Origin: Bretschneidera sinensis | Lineage: Eukaryota; Streptophyta; Magnoliopsida; Brassicales; Akaniaceae | Length of the DNA stretch: 64,000 nucleotides | Assembly: GCA_023935145.1 (NCBI GenBank) | Contig: CM043700.1 | Span: 138,411,328 to 138,475,327 of the forward strand | Reading direction: 5' to 3' | Shown: piece by piece, positions 22,883-34,953 of the stretch | Layout of the letters: the number at the start of each line of letters is the position of its first letter | Numbering within the stretch: position 1 is the stretch's first letter | Made by a program: the position numbers and the translations under genes | The notes under the pieces: model-generated | Told to the model about the DNA's origin: nothing | Database searches by the model: none | Seen by the model: the letters and a program-made list of their open reading frames with translations, nothing else

Positions 22883-25800
22883 TCAGTAAGGCCTGTACCG
22901 CATGGGCCGCCTGAACCTTGGAACCCTCCTGCACAAGGTGAACCAAATACATTCAACAACATGAACAACTAAAATTTTCTTTATTAAAGAATGAAGAGAT
23001 GCATTAACGAAGTCCAGCAATCAATAATGAAAATGAATATAATCTATTACAGCTAAGGATGTTGTTGATTGATTTCCAAATTAATGTAAATACCATTAAA
23101 AAAAATTTGAACTACAAGACTTTTAGGCAAAAGTGACAATATAGATCTTTCTTGAAAACTAATAATTAAACAATACACGCATCACATGTATTGACAAAAA
23201 CATGCGTTAAAGATTTTTAGGCAGAAGGTTTTTTTATGTGCTTTTTAGGCAGAAGTTATAATATAGATCTTTCTCGAAAAATAATAATTAAACAATACAC
23301 GCAAACATGTATCGACAAAAACCACATGTATTATGCCATGAATCATACAACAGATTCAAGAAGCAACACACATTGGCATAGCATACCGTATTTTGCAAAA
23401 ACATTATTTTGTACCTGATCTGTTAGTGATACTCAACTCAACTAAAGCCTTAATCTTCTAGTGATGGACAGAGTAAAAGAAAACAAAGCCAGCACAGTTT
23501 CAATTAATTATAAACATATCATGTTATGTTTCTTATTTAACCAAACAAGGTAAAGACATTCTTATACATACCCATAGCTAAATGCAGGATAGAAAACAGG
23601 ACCAGGCATGAAAGGCCTTCGGGATCTAAAATATGGGTTGGGCCGCCTTCCTCGATATTGTTTCATTCCAGGAAGGTTTGTTCGCTTGGCAGAGACCTGT
23701 ACATCAACCAAACAAACAATCAAAATCATGTTTATAATTTCACGGATGAAAAAAAAGTCACCTACTGTTTATTAGCATATAAATCAAATTTAAGAACCTT
23801 CAACTGACGACCATGCAATTCTGATTCATTCAACAAAAGAGCATTCTGAACAGCATCAATTTCGACAAACTCAACATAAGCAAAACCTTTCGGTTGACCA
23901 AATTTGTCAGTCAAAATCGTCACTCTGTTCACTGTTCCACAGGACTGAAAATGCTGCTGGACTTCCTCAGGAGTGCATGCATAGTCTACCTGAAGTTACA
24001 AACAAATGTAAATAGGATCAAAAACTACTCTTTTTGAGTAAAACTGTTCAGATCTTCACTGATAAGAAAAAAACTGTTCAGATCCTTACAAACGCATTGA
24101 AAATATTACGCGTGAACTTATTCAGATCCAAAGCGACCATAACAAAATCAAACATCACAGAAATTCCACCAAATTAGTTATTGGGATAATTTATTTGAAT
24201 TTCATTGATATAAAAATAAGAATATCATAATGAACCATAATCATACTTTCATTTTGAGTTTCATCTCTGAATGATGAAGAAACTAATCTATCAGATCTCT
24301 AGGTGACCAAAACCACTGAGGAGAAAATTATTACTTAAAAAATAGAAACCCTAGAATTTGCCAGACACTCAGATTTTTGCACCAAATAGACTGAAAACAG
24401 AAAAAAAAATTCTGTTGCGCACTGGTGCAGCTATGATTATTGTTCCAAGGGGGCAAAAATATTTCATACAGAAAATAAATTAACTTGACAAGTATCACTT
24501 ATTGCAACTAAAACTACTTTATTCAACTGTCCTCGACGACTGTTTTGTATTTTGAAAGTGTTGCATTCTCGTTTTATTATCAATGGTCTTGAAAATGTCT
24601 TTTTCAATATATGTAACCAAGAAATCATTCATCCATTGATCTTTCCATTTGATTACGTAAACAAATTTTCATAAAATTCATTGCAGAAAAAGCTAGTTGT
24701 TGCAATCGGTAAAACCAATACCAATGTAATCAAGGAATGAACTAATGGAAAGCTATTTGGTTTTCTAGCGCCCCTAAAAAAGTGTTTTTTTTGTTTTGTT
24801 TGGGAAGCCGTTTGAGAGAAGATTCTCATCGTTGAAAACCTTCAAAGAAGAGGGAAAGTGACGATTAAGAGGTGTCACATTTGCAAAGATTGTGCCGAGT
24901 CCCTTTTTCATCTTTTGTTGGATTGTCTCTTGGCCAACAGCTTGTGGGAGATGGCTTATAGCGTTTTGGAATCTCTTAGGTTTTAGCCGGATCTGTGAGA
25001 ATGAAATTTGGGCTTGTAAGGGTCTCAAGAAAGCTTATTCTCTGATCTATTTTTTGGATCGTGTGGAATGAGATGAATCGTAGAGCTTTTGATGGCATTG
25101 AAAGAAATTTTGTTGTAATTAGAGATAGTTAGTTCAATGCTAACTTTTGGTTTAAAGGGAAGTTTTTTGTGAACGAGATGGACCTTTTAGATCTTACTGA
25201 ATTTCTATCCTATAGAAATTCGTTGTAAATAGGGTTCTTTGTTCTAATATATTTTTACTTATAAAAAAAAGATAATTCTTTTTTAGCTGTACCATTTTTT
25301 CTACAAGTTGGTCCAATCCCTTTACGCCTAAAAAATTCAGTGCTAGAGAGCATATCGATGATGTATGTCTCTAACGGATTATCTAAAGCCATCAATTGCA
25401 CCATTGAAAAATAATGTTGGTAAAATTGAACAAACTGAAGTAACTTCTTCTTAATAAATATGACAAATGAAATTAAAGTAAATCAATATATATGAATGAA
25501 ATTGAGCATTAACCTTTTTTTCATTTTATGCTTAAAAGACCACTTTGATGTTTCTTTAATCTTCAAGTGCAACTGAACAAGATTTTAGGAAAGAGGAAAA
25601 ACAATCAAAGACAGCATTAACAGATCCAACATTGTGTGATACTGTTTCTTGTCTCTTTGTAATTTTTTTTCTTTTTAACTTATTCTTGCCTCTTTGTACT
25701 CCGTAGATTGTTTTCTTTTCAACCATTTTTTATAGGTGCCCTATGTTTTTTATTTGTAAAACTTATTGTTGGTCCCAAACTACTAGTACTACATAGTAAC

Positions 25801-27494
25801 ATAGTAGTAACTAAGTAAGAAAAAAATGGGGGGGAGGGGCCACCCCTAATTGCGCCATTTCATAAGTACACAATAATTTCAGCACCAAAGACACTTGATA
25901 ACAAAATAATAGCACATCAACTAGAACAATCAAACATTTAATCTCCTTTGACAGTATTTATTAGTGAACTTTCATCCTTCATAAAATCTCTTTAACAGGA
26001 AAAAGCTTACAAATGCATATTATTAGTTGATCTATGAGTAATAATTTCACATGTGCAATGTTACCATGATATGGTGCATATGAATATATGACATGAACAC
26101 TAATCAGCAGCCCAGGCACCAAAGTGGTCATCGACTCGGTGATGAACTAAACTCACCAGAGTTTTTCAATCAAATAAATATGTTAATAAAAGTTGCACCA
26201 AATGCATATATACATGTCAATGAGTTTGTTGCTAAGAATAATTGAGTTACCAATTATCCCAAGTGGACCCAAATGTTAAAGGAAAAGGTAGTAGGTGAAA
26301 TTTTAAATGAAAAAGGGCATCACGACTCGAAACAAAAACCAAGGTCTTTGATACCATGTTAAGAATAACTGAGTAACCAATTATCCTAAAAGTTTAAGCC
26401 GATGGAAAAAGACTCGATTATTCGTTTTATTCTAACATTCGCATACACAAATTTGATTTCATGGGACAAAGTGGCCCACCACTAACTAAGCAATTAAATA
26501 TAGCATAGCCACTCCTGATCTACACAGTTCCTACTTTTTTTTTATATGTTACACAGTTCCTACTTCAAATTACTCATCATTCAACTATACTCTCAAATAA
26601 AAATAAAACCCTTCAGAACAAGCATATATAAAAGCAAATCAACATTTCTAGACTTAAAAATTCCTATGTTGTAAGGAAAAAAAATCAGAGGAAAATAAGA
26701 CATGGAAAGGATAGTTAAACCTCACATTACCAACATAAATCGAGCGAGCATCCACTTCTTCCTTTTCAGCCATAGTTGCAGAAGCACTTGAAGAATCTTC
26801 ATACATGTACAAGGAACAGAAAGCACCAATTAAATTAGCTACAAATAACAGCGTGTGAGACCTTGCAATGGAATTTTAAATACAACAAAATTTCTAGCAT
26901 AAATATTTCAAAATAACAGAGTCTAATCTAAATCTCTTTGCACAGCCAGACCAAAAAGGTTGGATGAGAAATACAATAAGTCGTGTCGTATCCAAATAAC
27001 CAAAAACACTGTTCCCATAAGTGGTTCAATAAATCATCGAGTTAAAAATCACACACCTCAATCTGATAGTAACGAAAACGAGAATTTTCGATATCAAATA
27101 AATATACATACACATAAATATATATGAAAAGAAAGATAGATAGAGAGAGGGAGGACCTTGAACAGCGCCCATCTCCTTCTCAACTTTGGCCTGCATTTCG
27201 CGGAGAGCGCCGGCTTCTTCTTCGATCTCTTTGAGACGCTTCTTCATATCCTCCAAGTCCTAAGAATCATCGAATCAGATGAAAAGCTACACAGAGAGCG
27301 AGCATATAGAGCTAAAAAAGAAGAAGAAAGTAAACCTTTGAGTTAGAGTTGGGGTCGTCTTCATGTTCATGTTCATAGTCGTGGTCTTCGTATTCTTCAG
27401 CCCTAGAAGACATTTCCACGTCCGCATCCATCTCTCCCTCGTCTGGGATCTCGCCTCCGTACACCTCGTGTTCTTGCTCGTCGTGTTGCTCCAT
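22883..27494 (-). CDS. PABN: Nuclear poly(A)-binding protein (PABN/PABPN1 type), six exons
   Basis: Binds growing poly(A) tails in the nucleus and helps control tail length during 3'-end formation. Exons: 27494-27336, 27259-27157, 26796-26726, 23989-23798, 23696-23572 and 22928-22883. All junctions are GT-AG and phases agree, giving 231 residues and a TGA stop; plant homologues are about 220 residues. Residues 1-53 are acidic and include [16 protein letters not shown], a plant PABN signature. Residues 54-85 form a charged helix ([20 protein letters not shown]). A single RRM spans about 105-178, with RNP2 SIYVGN at 106-111 and RNP1 KGFAYVEF at 145-152. The tail is Arg/Pro-rich ([15 protein letters not shown] and ending [14 protein letters not shown]), as in the family's nuclear-import and RNA-binding tail. 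Intron 3 is 2.7 kb and carries a LINE fragment. The gene appears intact. Confidence 0.95.
23990..26725 (-). other. Long intron 3 of PABN
   Basis: 2736-bp intron between the two halves of the RRM, the longest in the gene. It holds a 5'-truncated LINE in the opposite orientation (24780-25275) and two degenerate copies of 'taagaataa(t/c)tgagt(t/a)accaattatc' around 26234 and 26361, which look like a dispersed repeat. Both splice sites are standard. Confidence 0.85.
24780..25275 (+). mobile_element. 5'-truncated L1-type LINE fragment inside a PABN intron
   Basis: The plus strand encodes the zinc-binding region that ends plant LINE reverse transcriptases. The frame from 24795 reads FVWEAV, a stop, then [19 protein letters not shown] and [10 protein letters not shown], that is CX2CX7HX4C plus the conserved SLW. 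The frame decays after 24985. The copy ends near 25260-25270 in 'cttataaaaaaaag', a short A-rich tail. It is antisense to the host gene. Only the last ~0.5 kb of the element was inserted or retained. I could not identify a target-site duplication. Confidence 0.75.
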
Positions 27495-27795
27495 GTCTTT
27501 CTTTCTTAGTTTCTCAATCTGACGGTGACTGTGTAGAAAGAGATTTGGGGAGTTTTGGGGGTTTGGAAAATTTTTAAGGGGTAGGGATTGGGAGGTCGGT
27601 GTGTGATTTTGATACTCTGATCGATGGATGGGAGGAGAAAGGTAGATTTGTAATTTATTACAAATTTACATTACAAATTTACCGGGGCAATATGGGGTTT
27701 CGATGTTCACGGTTTGGTGCCCTAATCTGTCTTTTGCTTCGGTTAACTGAGCGGGTTGGAATAAATCGATTATAAGAATTAATAAAACTCAAAAC
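27495..27795 (-). promoter_or_regulatory. 5' UTR and proximal promoter region of PABN
   Basis: About 300 bp upstream of the PABN ATG, up to the hAT-like element. There is no clear TATA box. The CT-rich leader (minus strand, near 27500-27540) is usual for plant housekeeping genes. The MITE therefore lies within 300 bp of the start codon and may affect the promoter. Confidence 0.4.
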
Positions 27796-28586
27796 TGGAG
27801 TGAGCGTGGCAAATGATAGGTTTGGAAACCTGATACAAATCAATGTAATTAGTTGGATTGGGTTGAGATGAATTAGATTGAGATTTTAAAAAATTGGGTA
27901 AGATTTGGGTTGAAATTTTTTTTAATCTGATGGATAAAGTTGAGTCATAGGCTAAATTTTTTAACTCGACCTAAATCGATAACCCGATCACTATATAATT
28001 ATATTTTATATGTATTTAAAATATATTTATTTTAAGAATTGATATATTACATTAATATTTTGGTAGGTTAGTTTGGATTACAATATATATTTTGTGTGTG
28101 TATATTTGATGAATTACATTCATATTTTGATAAATTAGTTTGGATTGCAATATATGTTTCTTATGTTTTATATATATATATATATATCATTTTATTTGCT
28201 TATAAACCCTCAAATAAAATGTTAACTTTCATTAAAAAAATGTCGATTAGAATTTAAATATGTGAGAAACATTTTTTTTAATACTTTTTAGTTAAATAAG
28301 ATTGTTTGTTCTTGTAAAGTATTTCTTTCGGACTTTCAATACGCTTTCCAAAAATTATTGAATTGGTTTGTTTATTTTATGTTCATTCACTTTTTATTTT
28401 TTTGTATGATATAACTTGGTTATAGATATTCTATGACCAAGTGTATACTAATATTAAAGTCTTGGGTTGAGGTTGGATTGGTTCATGGGTTGGGTTGGGT
28501 TGAGTTGAGGTTTTTTAACTTGATATAATTAAGTTGGGTTAATTTTTTAGACTAGTTCGACCCAAACTGACTTATGCTCACCCCTA
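27796..28586. mobile_element. hAT-like non-autonomous element (MITE) of ~790 bp
   Basis: It is flanked by a 9-bp direct repeat actcaaaac at 27787-27795 and 28586-28594; allowing for one ambiguous base this fits the 8-bp duplication of hAT transposons. The left end reads TGGAGTGAGC and the right end, complemented, reads (T)AGGGGTGAGC, close to the common plant hAT terminus TAGGGGTGAGC. The interior is AT-rich with repeats of 'gggttgggttg' (28484-28510) and a TA run at 28172-28187, and no ORF. The second end matches the first imperfectly (8 of 10 bases), so it is an old copy. Confidence 0.65.
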
Positions 28587-28594
28587 CTCAAAAC

Positions 28595-29254
28595 ACTTAT
28601 AATGCACTTGTAAAGCTAAGCCAGTTTGCACCTTCTCAAGCAAATCAAAGGTAAGTTATTCACGTCCAACTTAAAGAAATCAAACTGATGATCTCAAAGA
28701 GAACTTTGAAACCACTTTACCGATTGAGTTAATCCGTTAATCTCTTAAAGTTACTTTTATTTCATTTTTATCTACCGATTGTAACACATTTTCATTTGAA
28801 TTACTGACCAATTTGATGCGAGTATACACAATCTCAAGGTTTCAAAATATTTTAACAACTTAAAATGATGATAAAAAGGCTTAATTACCCTTAAAAAAAG
28901 TTTAGTTTTATTTACACCCTAATTTTGGGGTAACTATAAGTAGTAAGCCACATTTCAAAAGGTAACATTTTTTTTTTCATTTTTTTGGACCCCTAGCTCT
29001 TCCACATTCAAACATGAATCCTAACATTCCGATTATTCCAAATCATCCACAAAACTAAAACAATACAACAAAACAAACATGGGCATGTGGGGCCAACAGA
29101 TAAAAAAACCCAACGAATACATTGAAAGGGACCGAATGAATCTTTGTAACCACATCATGCATCGGAGTAACTTGCCATACATCTATCTGACAAAAGAGGA
29201 GGGAAAATCACTTTATAATTGGAAGCCATGATACCAGCACTGTTCTTCTAAGCC
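28595..29254. other. Intergenic region with a possible decayed LINE RNase H fragment
   Basis: Mostly featureless. On the minus strand around 29030-29060 one frame reads LWMIWNNRNVR, which resembles the W-x-I-W-x-x-R-N motif downstream of plant LINE reverse transcriptases, but it is surrounded by stops. Nothing else can be supported. Confidence 0.25.
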
Positions 29255-29597
29255 ATATGCCCTTTTTGTTCTCAATAAATATTACCCAATTTTTCTACTA
29301 TAATTGTTTCTTAGTAGTAATTTTTTATAGAAATTTCTGTCAAATCAAGTGTAATTGCTCTGCCTATCGCAGTGTGATTCAGACTTGAATTTACAAGTAA
29401 AAAATGAATTGCAAATATTGATTGGAAAAGGAACAACATAGAAAAACTTTATTATTCAGAGACAATTAACCAATCATGCATCTCTCTGCCTCTCTCATGT
29501 GCACATAGATATGCACAAGACATTTCTAAGACATGTAAAAAATTCAACTTCGCAAGATACACAAAACATATTATTCAATTGAAGTAGAATCCTTTTC

Positions 29598-30364
29598 TCA
29601 TGGTGTAGTGATACCTGCAAAAAAAAAAAATCAGCAATAAATAAATGAAATGACGGATGATGCAGAAATTCATGGTTATGATATTTTTTTTTTATGAACA
29701 TTGTTCAAATGTTAAAAAAAATTACACGAGTTCAAATACATTCAAAATTGAAATATCGATTATTAGAATTGCATTACGATTAATAAACCACAACATGAAG
29801 TCTGCGATTAGATTGAAAAGAAATAAAAAAAAAAGAAAGGAAGAAGTACCATTTCCTTTACTTTCTCTTCATTTCTCTCAAATTAAAATTAAAACTTTTT
29901 ATTTGACACTTTGTCAAAATTTATTCTTAACATGAAAGAAAGTTCAATATTAATTGTTGAAAAGTTCACTCGCATTATCCGTATAAATTGATTTTGAGTT
30001 CAAATCCTCTTGTGATTGACAAAAGAAAAAAATTGAAAGAGAGAGAGAGAGAGTGCTTACTTCCACACTTGAATTTGTGAGGAACAGTCTTTCCACAACC
30101 TTCAATTTGCTTAATAGTGCGTTGAACATTAATGAGGGCAGCCAGCTTAGGGGTAACAACAGGGCACACGCACTCCCAATGAGTGACCCTAACGCGTTGG
30201 CAACAGCTGGGTGAGGGGCTACTGCCAGATACAACAGCCCTGCATTCGTTAACAAGAAGCCTCCTCTCTTCCTTGCATTGGCTAGGGCTCGTTGCCCCTC
30301 TTGTGTTGGATACACACAAAAACACAAGCACCACTATAAGCACCCCAGCCCTCATTGCTCTCAT
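29598..30364 (-). CDS. Secreted eight-cysteine LTP / 2S-albumin-superfamily protein, two exons
   Basis: Small secreted protein of the bifunctional inhibitor/lipid-transfer/seed-storage superfamily; such proteins fold into a four-disulfide helical bundle that can hold a lipid. Exon 1 is 30364-30061 and exon 2 is 29614-29598, giving 106 residues. The donor is GTAAGC and the acceptor TGCAG, and exon 2 supplies only the tail SITTP before TGA. Residues 1 to about 23 are a signal peptide (MRAMRAGVLIVVLVFLCVSN). The cysteines are at 30, 41, 54, 55, 65, 67, 90 and 100, i.e. C-X10-C-X12-CC-X9-CXC-X22-C-X9-C. The ending K-C-G-S-I-T-T-P resembles a plant subfamily ending in CGS(Y/V)T(V/T)P. A second Met at codon 4 is an alternative start. 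The ligand is unknown. The intron carries a GA repeat next to the donor. Confidence 0.9.
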
Positions 30365-30450
30365 ATTAATTCCCTCTCTGTTAGTACTCTAAAATAGTTT
30401 TTTTTTTTTTTGGTTCTCTGTATACCAATAACACTAAAGGGCTCCAAACC

Positions 30451-30460
30451 CTTTATATAG
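30451..30460 (-). promoter_or_regulatory. TATA box of the LTP-like gene
   Basis: The minus strand reads CTATATAAAG, about 90 bp upstream of the ATG at 30364, at a suitable distance for transcription start with a leader of about 60 nt. Confidence 0.7.
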
Positions 30461-30710
30461 AGGAAGATGTGAACCTAAAACACTGTTACTGTAAAATATT
30501 TTGTTCACACTTCATTGACTCCATATTCCATTTTAATATTAGTAGTTAGGTAGGGAAGCAAATACAAGGCAATTTGTTGAATACAAGCTCGATCTGGGTG
30601 CTTTACAAGGGAAAAAGGAACCGTATTCTGCTTATTATATTAAAAAGGAAAAGCATCATCACTCCGTTACAAAGCCCAAGTGGGCAACTTGAGGATAGGG
30701 TTGAGGAACT

Positions 30711-30960
30711 TGCCAAGTCCTTTCTTTCTTGTCTGTGGAAAATCTTTGGCGCACATGGGCGAGTTGGCATCCATGACCAATTTAATGTCACTGATTCAAG
30801 CCGCCTTGATAATTAGAGCTTTTTGAGATGCATCGACCCAAAAGAGGAATTTCATGTACATGAGAAACCTACGTCATACACGCATTTTTATTCATTGATG
30901 GTACAGTGACAGAAATTTTATTGTTATATATTTTTATTTTCTTTTTTTTTCATCAATGGC
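30711..30960. repeat. Upstream flank repeat, copy 1
   Basis: Direct repeat with 31571-31790. Both contain 'tgtggaaaatctttgg', 'cccaaaagaggaatt' and 'ttattgatggta' in the same order, with indels. This copy retains about 15 bp (near 30755) that the other lacks. It lies upstream of the LTP-like gene. Confidence 0.75.
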
Positions 30961-31570
30961 TGTGTAGAAGTAAAATTCACTAACTGCAAAATTGGCCAGA
31001 GAAATGGAGTCGAGATCCAAACAATTTCAAGAAATCAATTTTTTTTTAAATTAATTAATATCGTAGTACAAAGTTTTGTCATATAAAGTTTTTACACAGC
31101 ATACAAAATAAGATAGATAATTTTTAAAAATTTTACATATATATATTCAATTAATATTATTAATAAATTTTTTAAAAATCATAAATAAAATTTTTATTTG
31201 ATACAAAAATTTTGTTTTTCATTCGGCACAAAATAATTTTTCTGCTTGGTCAATAAATAAATATATATAATCTACAACAAGGATACGATTAGCCTCAAGT
31301 CACGATCAAGCTCATAACGGTGGGCTGTCTTTGACTCTGGGCATTAAAATATATTATATGGGCTGCCTTAACATATCAGTTAAATATATATTGGGCAATG
31401 CAATATATCTTTTTTCTTATTGAAGTAATGGTGAATTTATGATTTACATTGGATATGTAATTATGCAACCACTGAATAGCTAAGTCCACGGTCATAATTA
31501 TGTAATTATTATTTTTTAGCAACATTTATTAATTTCTTTCTAAGAAACACCTTTGTATTAGTAGCAGTTT

Positions 31571-31790
31571 TACCAAATCCTTTCTTATTTGTGGAAAATC
31601 TTTGGTATCCATGACAAATTTTATGTCGCTAATTCAAGCCATCCTGATTATTAAAACCTTTTGAAATGCATAAACCCAAAAGAGGAATTTTATGCAACAT
31701 GAGAAATTTATGTCATACAAGTATTTTTAATTATTGATGGTAGAGGGAGAGAAATTTTTTAACTTTTTATTATCTTTTTTCATTGTAAAT
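31571..31790. repeat. Upstream flank repeat, copy 2
   Basis: Diverged second copy, about 860 bp from the first, in the same orientation. The intervening sequence is very AT-rich and not duplicated. Origin unknown; a local segmental duplication or two copies of one dispersed repeat are both possible. Confidence 0.75.
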
Positions 31791-31819
31791 GTAAAAAAAA
31801 AAAATTGAGAACACCTCAA

Positions 31820-31870
31820 TGGGTATGAGTTTATCTATAAGCGTTGTGGGTTCAAACCACACCACCTCAT
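31820..31870 (+). mobile_element. Possible tRNA-derived SINE head
   Basis: Box-A-like TGGGTATGAG at 31820-31829 and an exact box B GGTTCAAACC at 31849-31858, at tRNA-like spacing. It cannot be folded into a functional tRNA by reading, so it is a SINE or tRNA relic at most. Confidence 0.3.
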
Positions 31871-32179
31871 GCCATTCTATTTTGAGAATATTAAATAAAA
31901 ACTTAATCTTCCAACATAAAAATCATGATACTAAAAAAACCCTAGTGAGAGAAACTCCTCATTCTCTCTAGAAAACCCTACGTTCTTTCGTCTCCTTTTG
32001 CACCCAACCACCACCAGGCAGAGGAACCCGCTCTTCCTTGCAACCTTTCAACCCTTCCCTTTCTTCGTCCACCCCCTTCCCCAGCTTCTTATTACCTCTC
32101 AACCTCTATCTTTTTTTTCTTTACCTCAGACATATGCCGTCCCTAACCTTAATGCTTCTTTACCGTCGCCCTTCAACCT

Positions 32180-33208
32180 TTGAGCCCTTGTAGGTCTTAT
32201 GCCAATATCGTTTATGGTAATGGCACCTCTTCTGCCCCAGCAACAGGGGCTCCATGTCAGCTTGGGTACCGTAAACTACTTCCGGATTTGGTGATCTCTT
32301 TGAAGTCGTTTACCCATCATGGTGAGCCAGCCTTCATGTTACCGTCCATGGAGTTTGCTAAGGCAGTAGAGACCTTTTCACATGTCGTTGTAATGAAGTT
32401 CTATACCAGTCTTCCCCCTCTTAACCCAGTACACCAGCAAGTCCTATCCTAGAATCTGCCAGACATGCCTATTGTTGGTGTCTTGGATGTTTGCCACATT
32501 TAGGTTCGGTTGACTATGCATGAGGATGTGATCATTACTTAGGCTCGTGGTAATTGTAAGATGGAAAACTCTCTTTACCGATTGCTTAAGCGGACGCCGA
32601 AATTCTCTACTAAACGTGAAACATCTGTGGTTGTAATATGGATCCGGCTTCCAAGGTTACCACTTCCGTTTTTCCACCAGTCAGTGCTTCGAGGAATTGT
32701 TTCCTTTTTCGCTAAGTTTTTGAAAACAAACAAGAAAACTCGTACTTTGGAATGTCCTAGCTCTGCATGCTTATGTGTTGAATTTGACCTAACACAACCA
32801 AGGCTGGATCGTGTATGGATAGGTTTGGGCAGTCATGATGAAGGTTTTAGGAAGAAAATAATATATGAAAGCAATATAGAGTATTGTTCTCGTTGTTGTT
32901 TACAGGGTCATTGTATTGCGGATTGCTGGAAGGTGATGGTAGACGGTAGTGGTTCTAAAGTGGTGGAGGGTAGGCACGATGCTGTGTCAGGACAAGATGC
33001 AGGGCAGAAACAAGGTGTTGTTTCTGGGCTGGGTACGACTACGGCCCAGCCTGATAGAACGACCTCATCTCCTGAACGGGCTAGACCATGTGGATCCAAA
33101 CACAAGCTCAATAAGAGCAAAGACCCTAATGGAGGATCTATCGTCTTCGTCCATAGTGCCTACAGAAGTTGGCTTTGTGTTTTCAACCTAAAAAACGGAT
33201 CCATCTAG
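32180..33208 (+). pseudogene. LINE ORF1, gag-like RNA-binding protein (DUF4283 / CCHC type), broken
   Basis: One frame runs 32180-33208 with stops at 32450 and two more before 32561. Upstream it carries a DUF4283-like segment. The part from 32561 contains VVVIWIRLPRLPLPFF and VWIGLG, which match the N-terminal fold of plant LINE ORF1 proteins. A zinc knuckle follows at about 32881-32922 (CSRCCLQGHCIADC, i.e. CX2CX4HX4C with an extra Cys). ORF1 proteins coat the LINE RNA. A proline-rich lead-in at 31998-32183 is in another frame. Confidence 0.75.
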
Positions 33209-33836
33209 CAAGGGTGTTAGAGGCTAGGTTGTTGGGCAATCGGTTGGAAAAGAATGTGGGCCTTCAAGGGCCGTTCGTGAAGGTCCTGTGGGTTAAGCAT
33301 AAGATAACAGTGGGCTTAAGAGTACAGTTAGCAGGGCTAAAAGAAAGGAGGACTTGACTCGGTTAGACATTATGGACCTGGGCTGAAAGGTAGAAAATGT
33401 TGGTGATCCGGTTAAGATGACTAAGGGCGAAGAGCCTATTTCGGTAGACGGTATAGGCCTTGACCTTAGTTTGGGCCCCAGTTGAATCATTGGGTCAAAC
33501 AACCCTCATAACATATCGTTATGTGGAAGTAGTAGGGCCTGGGGCCTTTGATAGTGAGCCAGACCGTGAGGATCTCGATGATAGCGAGCTGAGCATGGTG
33601 CGTGAAATGGATTTAGATGCGGTTGTAGCCACATCAGATCAAAGTCAGTCCCATGAGCCAGGTTTGTCTTCTCCCACAATCCCTTATCCTAAGTTAAAAT
33701 CCACCATCACTAGGTTTGTTCTCCCCGTGGCAGAGGTTGATCCGGCCTCAGTAGAACAACCAAAAAAGGTAAAGAAGGCTAAGAAACATTAAACGAAGGC
33801 TAAAGGTCTTGTAGTTCCTTATACCTTTGATGATTT

Positions 33837-34953
33837 ATGTTAAGTACAATAATATGGAACATGGGGGGAGTAGGGAGGCAAGATAAGTTGGGTTATCTTT
33901 GGTGTATGATTCGTGAATTTGCAGTATCTTTGATATTTATAATTGATCCAAAGCAGGATGGTTCGGTGTTGGGCAACTTTGCCCGTAAGATTAAATTCAA
34001 GAATTTTTTATATGGGAATTTAGTTAATAAAATTATTTGGGTGTTGTGGAAAGACAACTTTGTGTTCGAGCCTCTCCAAGTCTTGTCCCAAGCCATTTCG
34101 GTAAAGATTTTAGGAGTTGATTTAGCACAGTGTTGTTATGCTTCCTTTGTGCATGCTAAAGGACAATATTATGAGTGGCAAGGGTTACAGTCGGACTTGT
34201 CTCTTTTCGGCTCTTCTATTGTTGGGCCATAGTTTGTAGGCGGCGACTTCAATGCTGTTCTAAGTCCAGAGGAGAAGTGTAGTAGGGTGGCAATGGATGT
34301 TTATGGTACTCGGGAGTTCAAGGCTTTTATTGACTCTAACAACCTTGTGGATCCGGGTTACGAAGGGAGTAAGTTTACTTGGAGAATTGATCATCAGTCT
34401 TCCTCGCGCTGTTAGGCCCAGTTGGACAGGGTTCTTGTGAACTCACATTTTGTAGTCTCGTTGCCTCCTGCAAAGGTAATGCATTACCCTCGTATGTTTT
34501 CTGATCATGCGGCTCTAATCTTTTCTCTTACTCAATAAGTTAAAGGTCCTAGGCCTATTCGGGTCTTCAAGATTTGGGCAACACATCCATCTTTTCATGA
34601 TACCGTGGCTGATTGGTTGCATGAGGATTGTCTTGGTCCACCTTTAGAGCGCTCACATGCTAAACTTAAGTGTGTTCGAACTTGGTTACGTCAATGGAAT
34701 TGGTGGGTTTTCGGTGATGTTCAGAGGCATATTACAAATGCAAATGATGCTCTCGGAGAAATCGAGTTTCAGATACAGCTTGATTCCTCTGAGGATGAGA
34801 TGGTGAAAATGAGTCATGCAAAGGATAATCTAGCTTATTGGTTGTCTTGTGAAGAGTGTATGGCACGGGACAAATCTCGTGTCAAATGGTTTGCCGAGGG
34901 AGATAGGAACACAACGTATTTCCATGCTACCATAAATGAGAGGGCTTCAAGGC
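33837..34953 (+). pseudogene. LINE ORF2, endonuclease domain and linker, truncated
   Basis: The frame starts at 33837 (IIWNMGGVGRQDKL, equivalent to the NCRGLG start of plant LINE ORF2) and is stopped at 34230-34232. It resumes with FVGGDFNAVLSPEEK, which holds the catalytic GDFN of the APE-like endonuclease, and SDHAALIFSL, which holds the SDH motif, with more stops between. 34605-34964 encodes the linker before RT (WWVFGDVQRHI, then SRVKWFAEGDRNTTYFHA). All of the RT is missing. The last few codons of that frame already belong to the inserted LTR. Confidence 0.82.

Larger units (their letters stand above)
31932..34953 (+). mobile_element. Plant L1-type LINE, 5' part, interrupted by copia A
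   Basis: It begins near 31932 with 'aaccctagtgagag' and a CT-rich leader typical of plant LINE 5' UTRs. It carries ORF1 (gag-like) and the endonuclease part of ORF2, then stops abruptly at 34953 where the LTR of copia A begins. The reverse transcriptase half is not found in the window. The five bases next to the LTR (aaggc, 34949-34953) would be one copy of copia A's target duplication; the partner is missing. Confidence 0.85.

Noticed and set aside
26220..26400. Two copies of a 'taagaataa...accaattatc' sequence in PABN intron 3 as an element boundary
   Set aside because: The similarity is short and no ends or target duplications can be assigned; noted only as a dispersed repeat.
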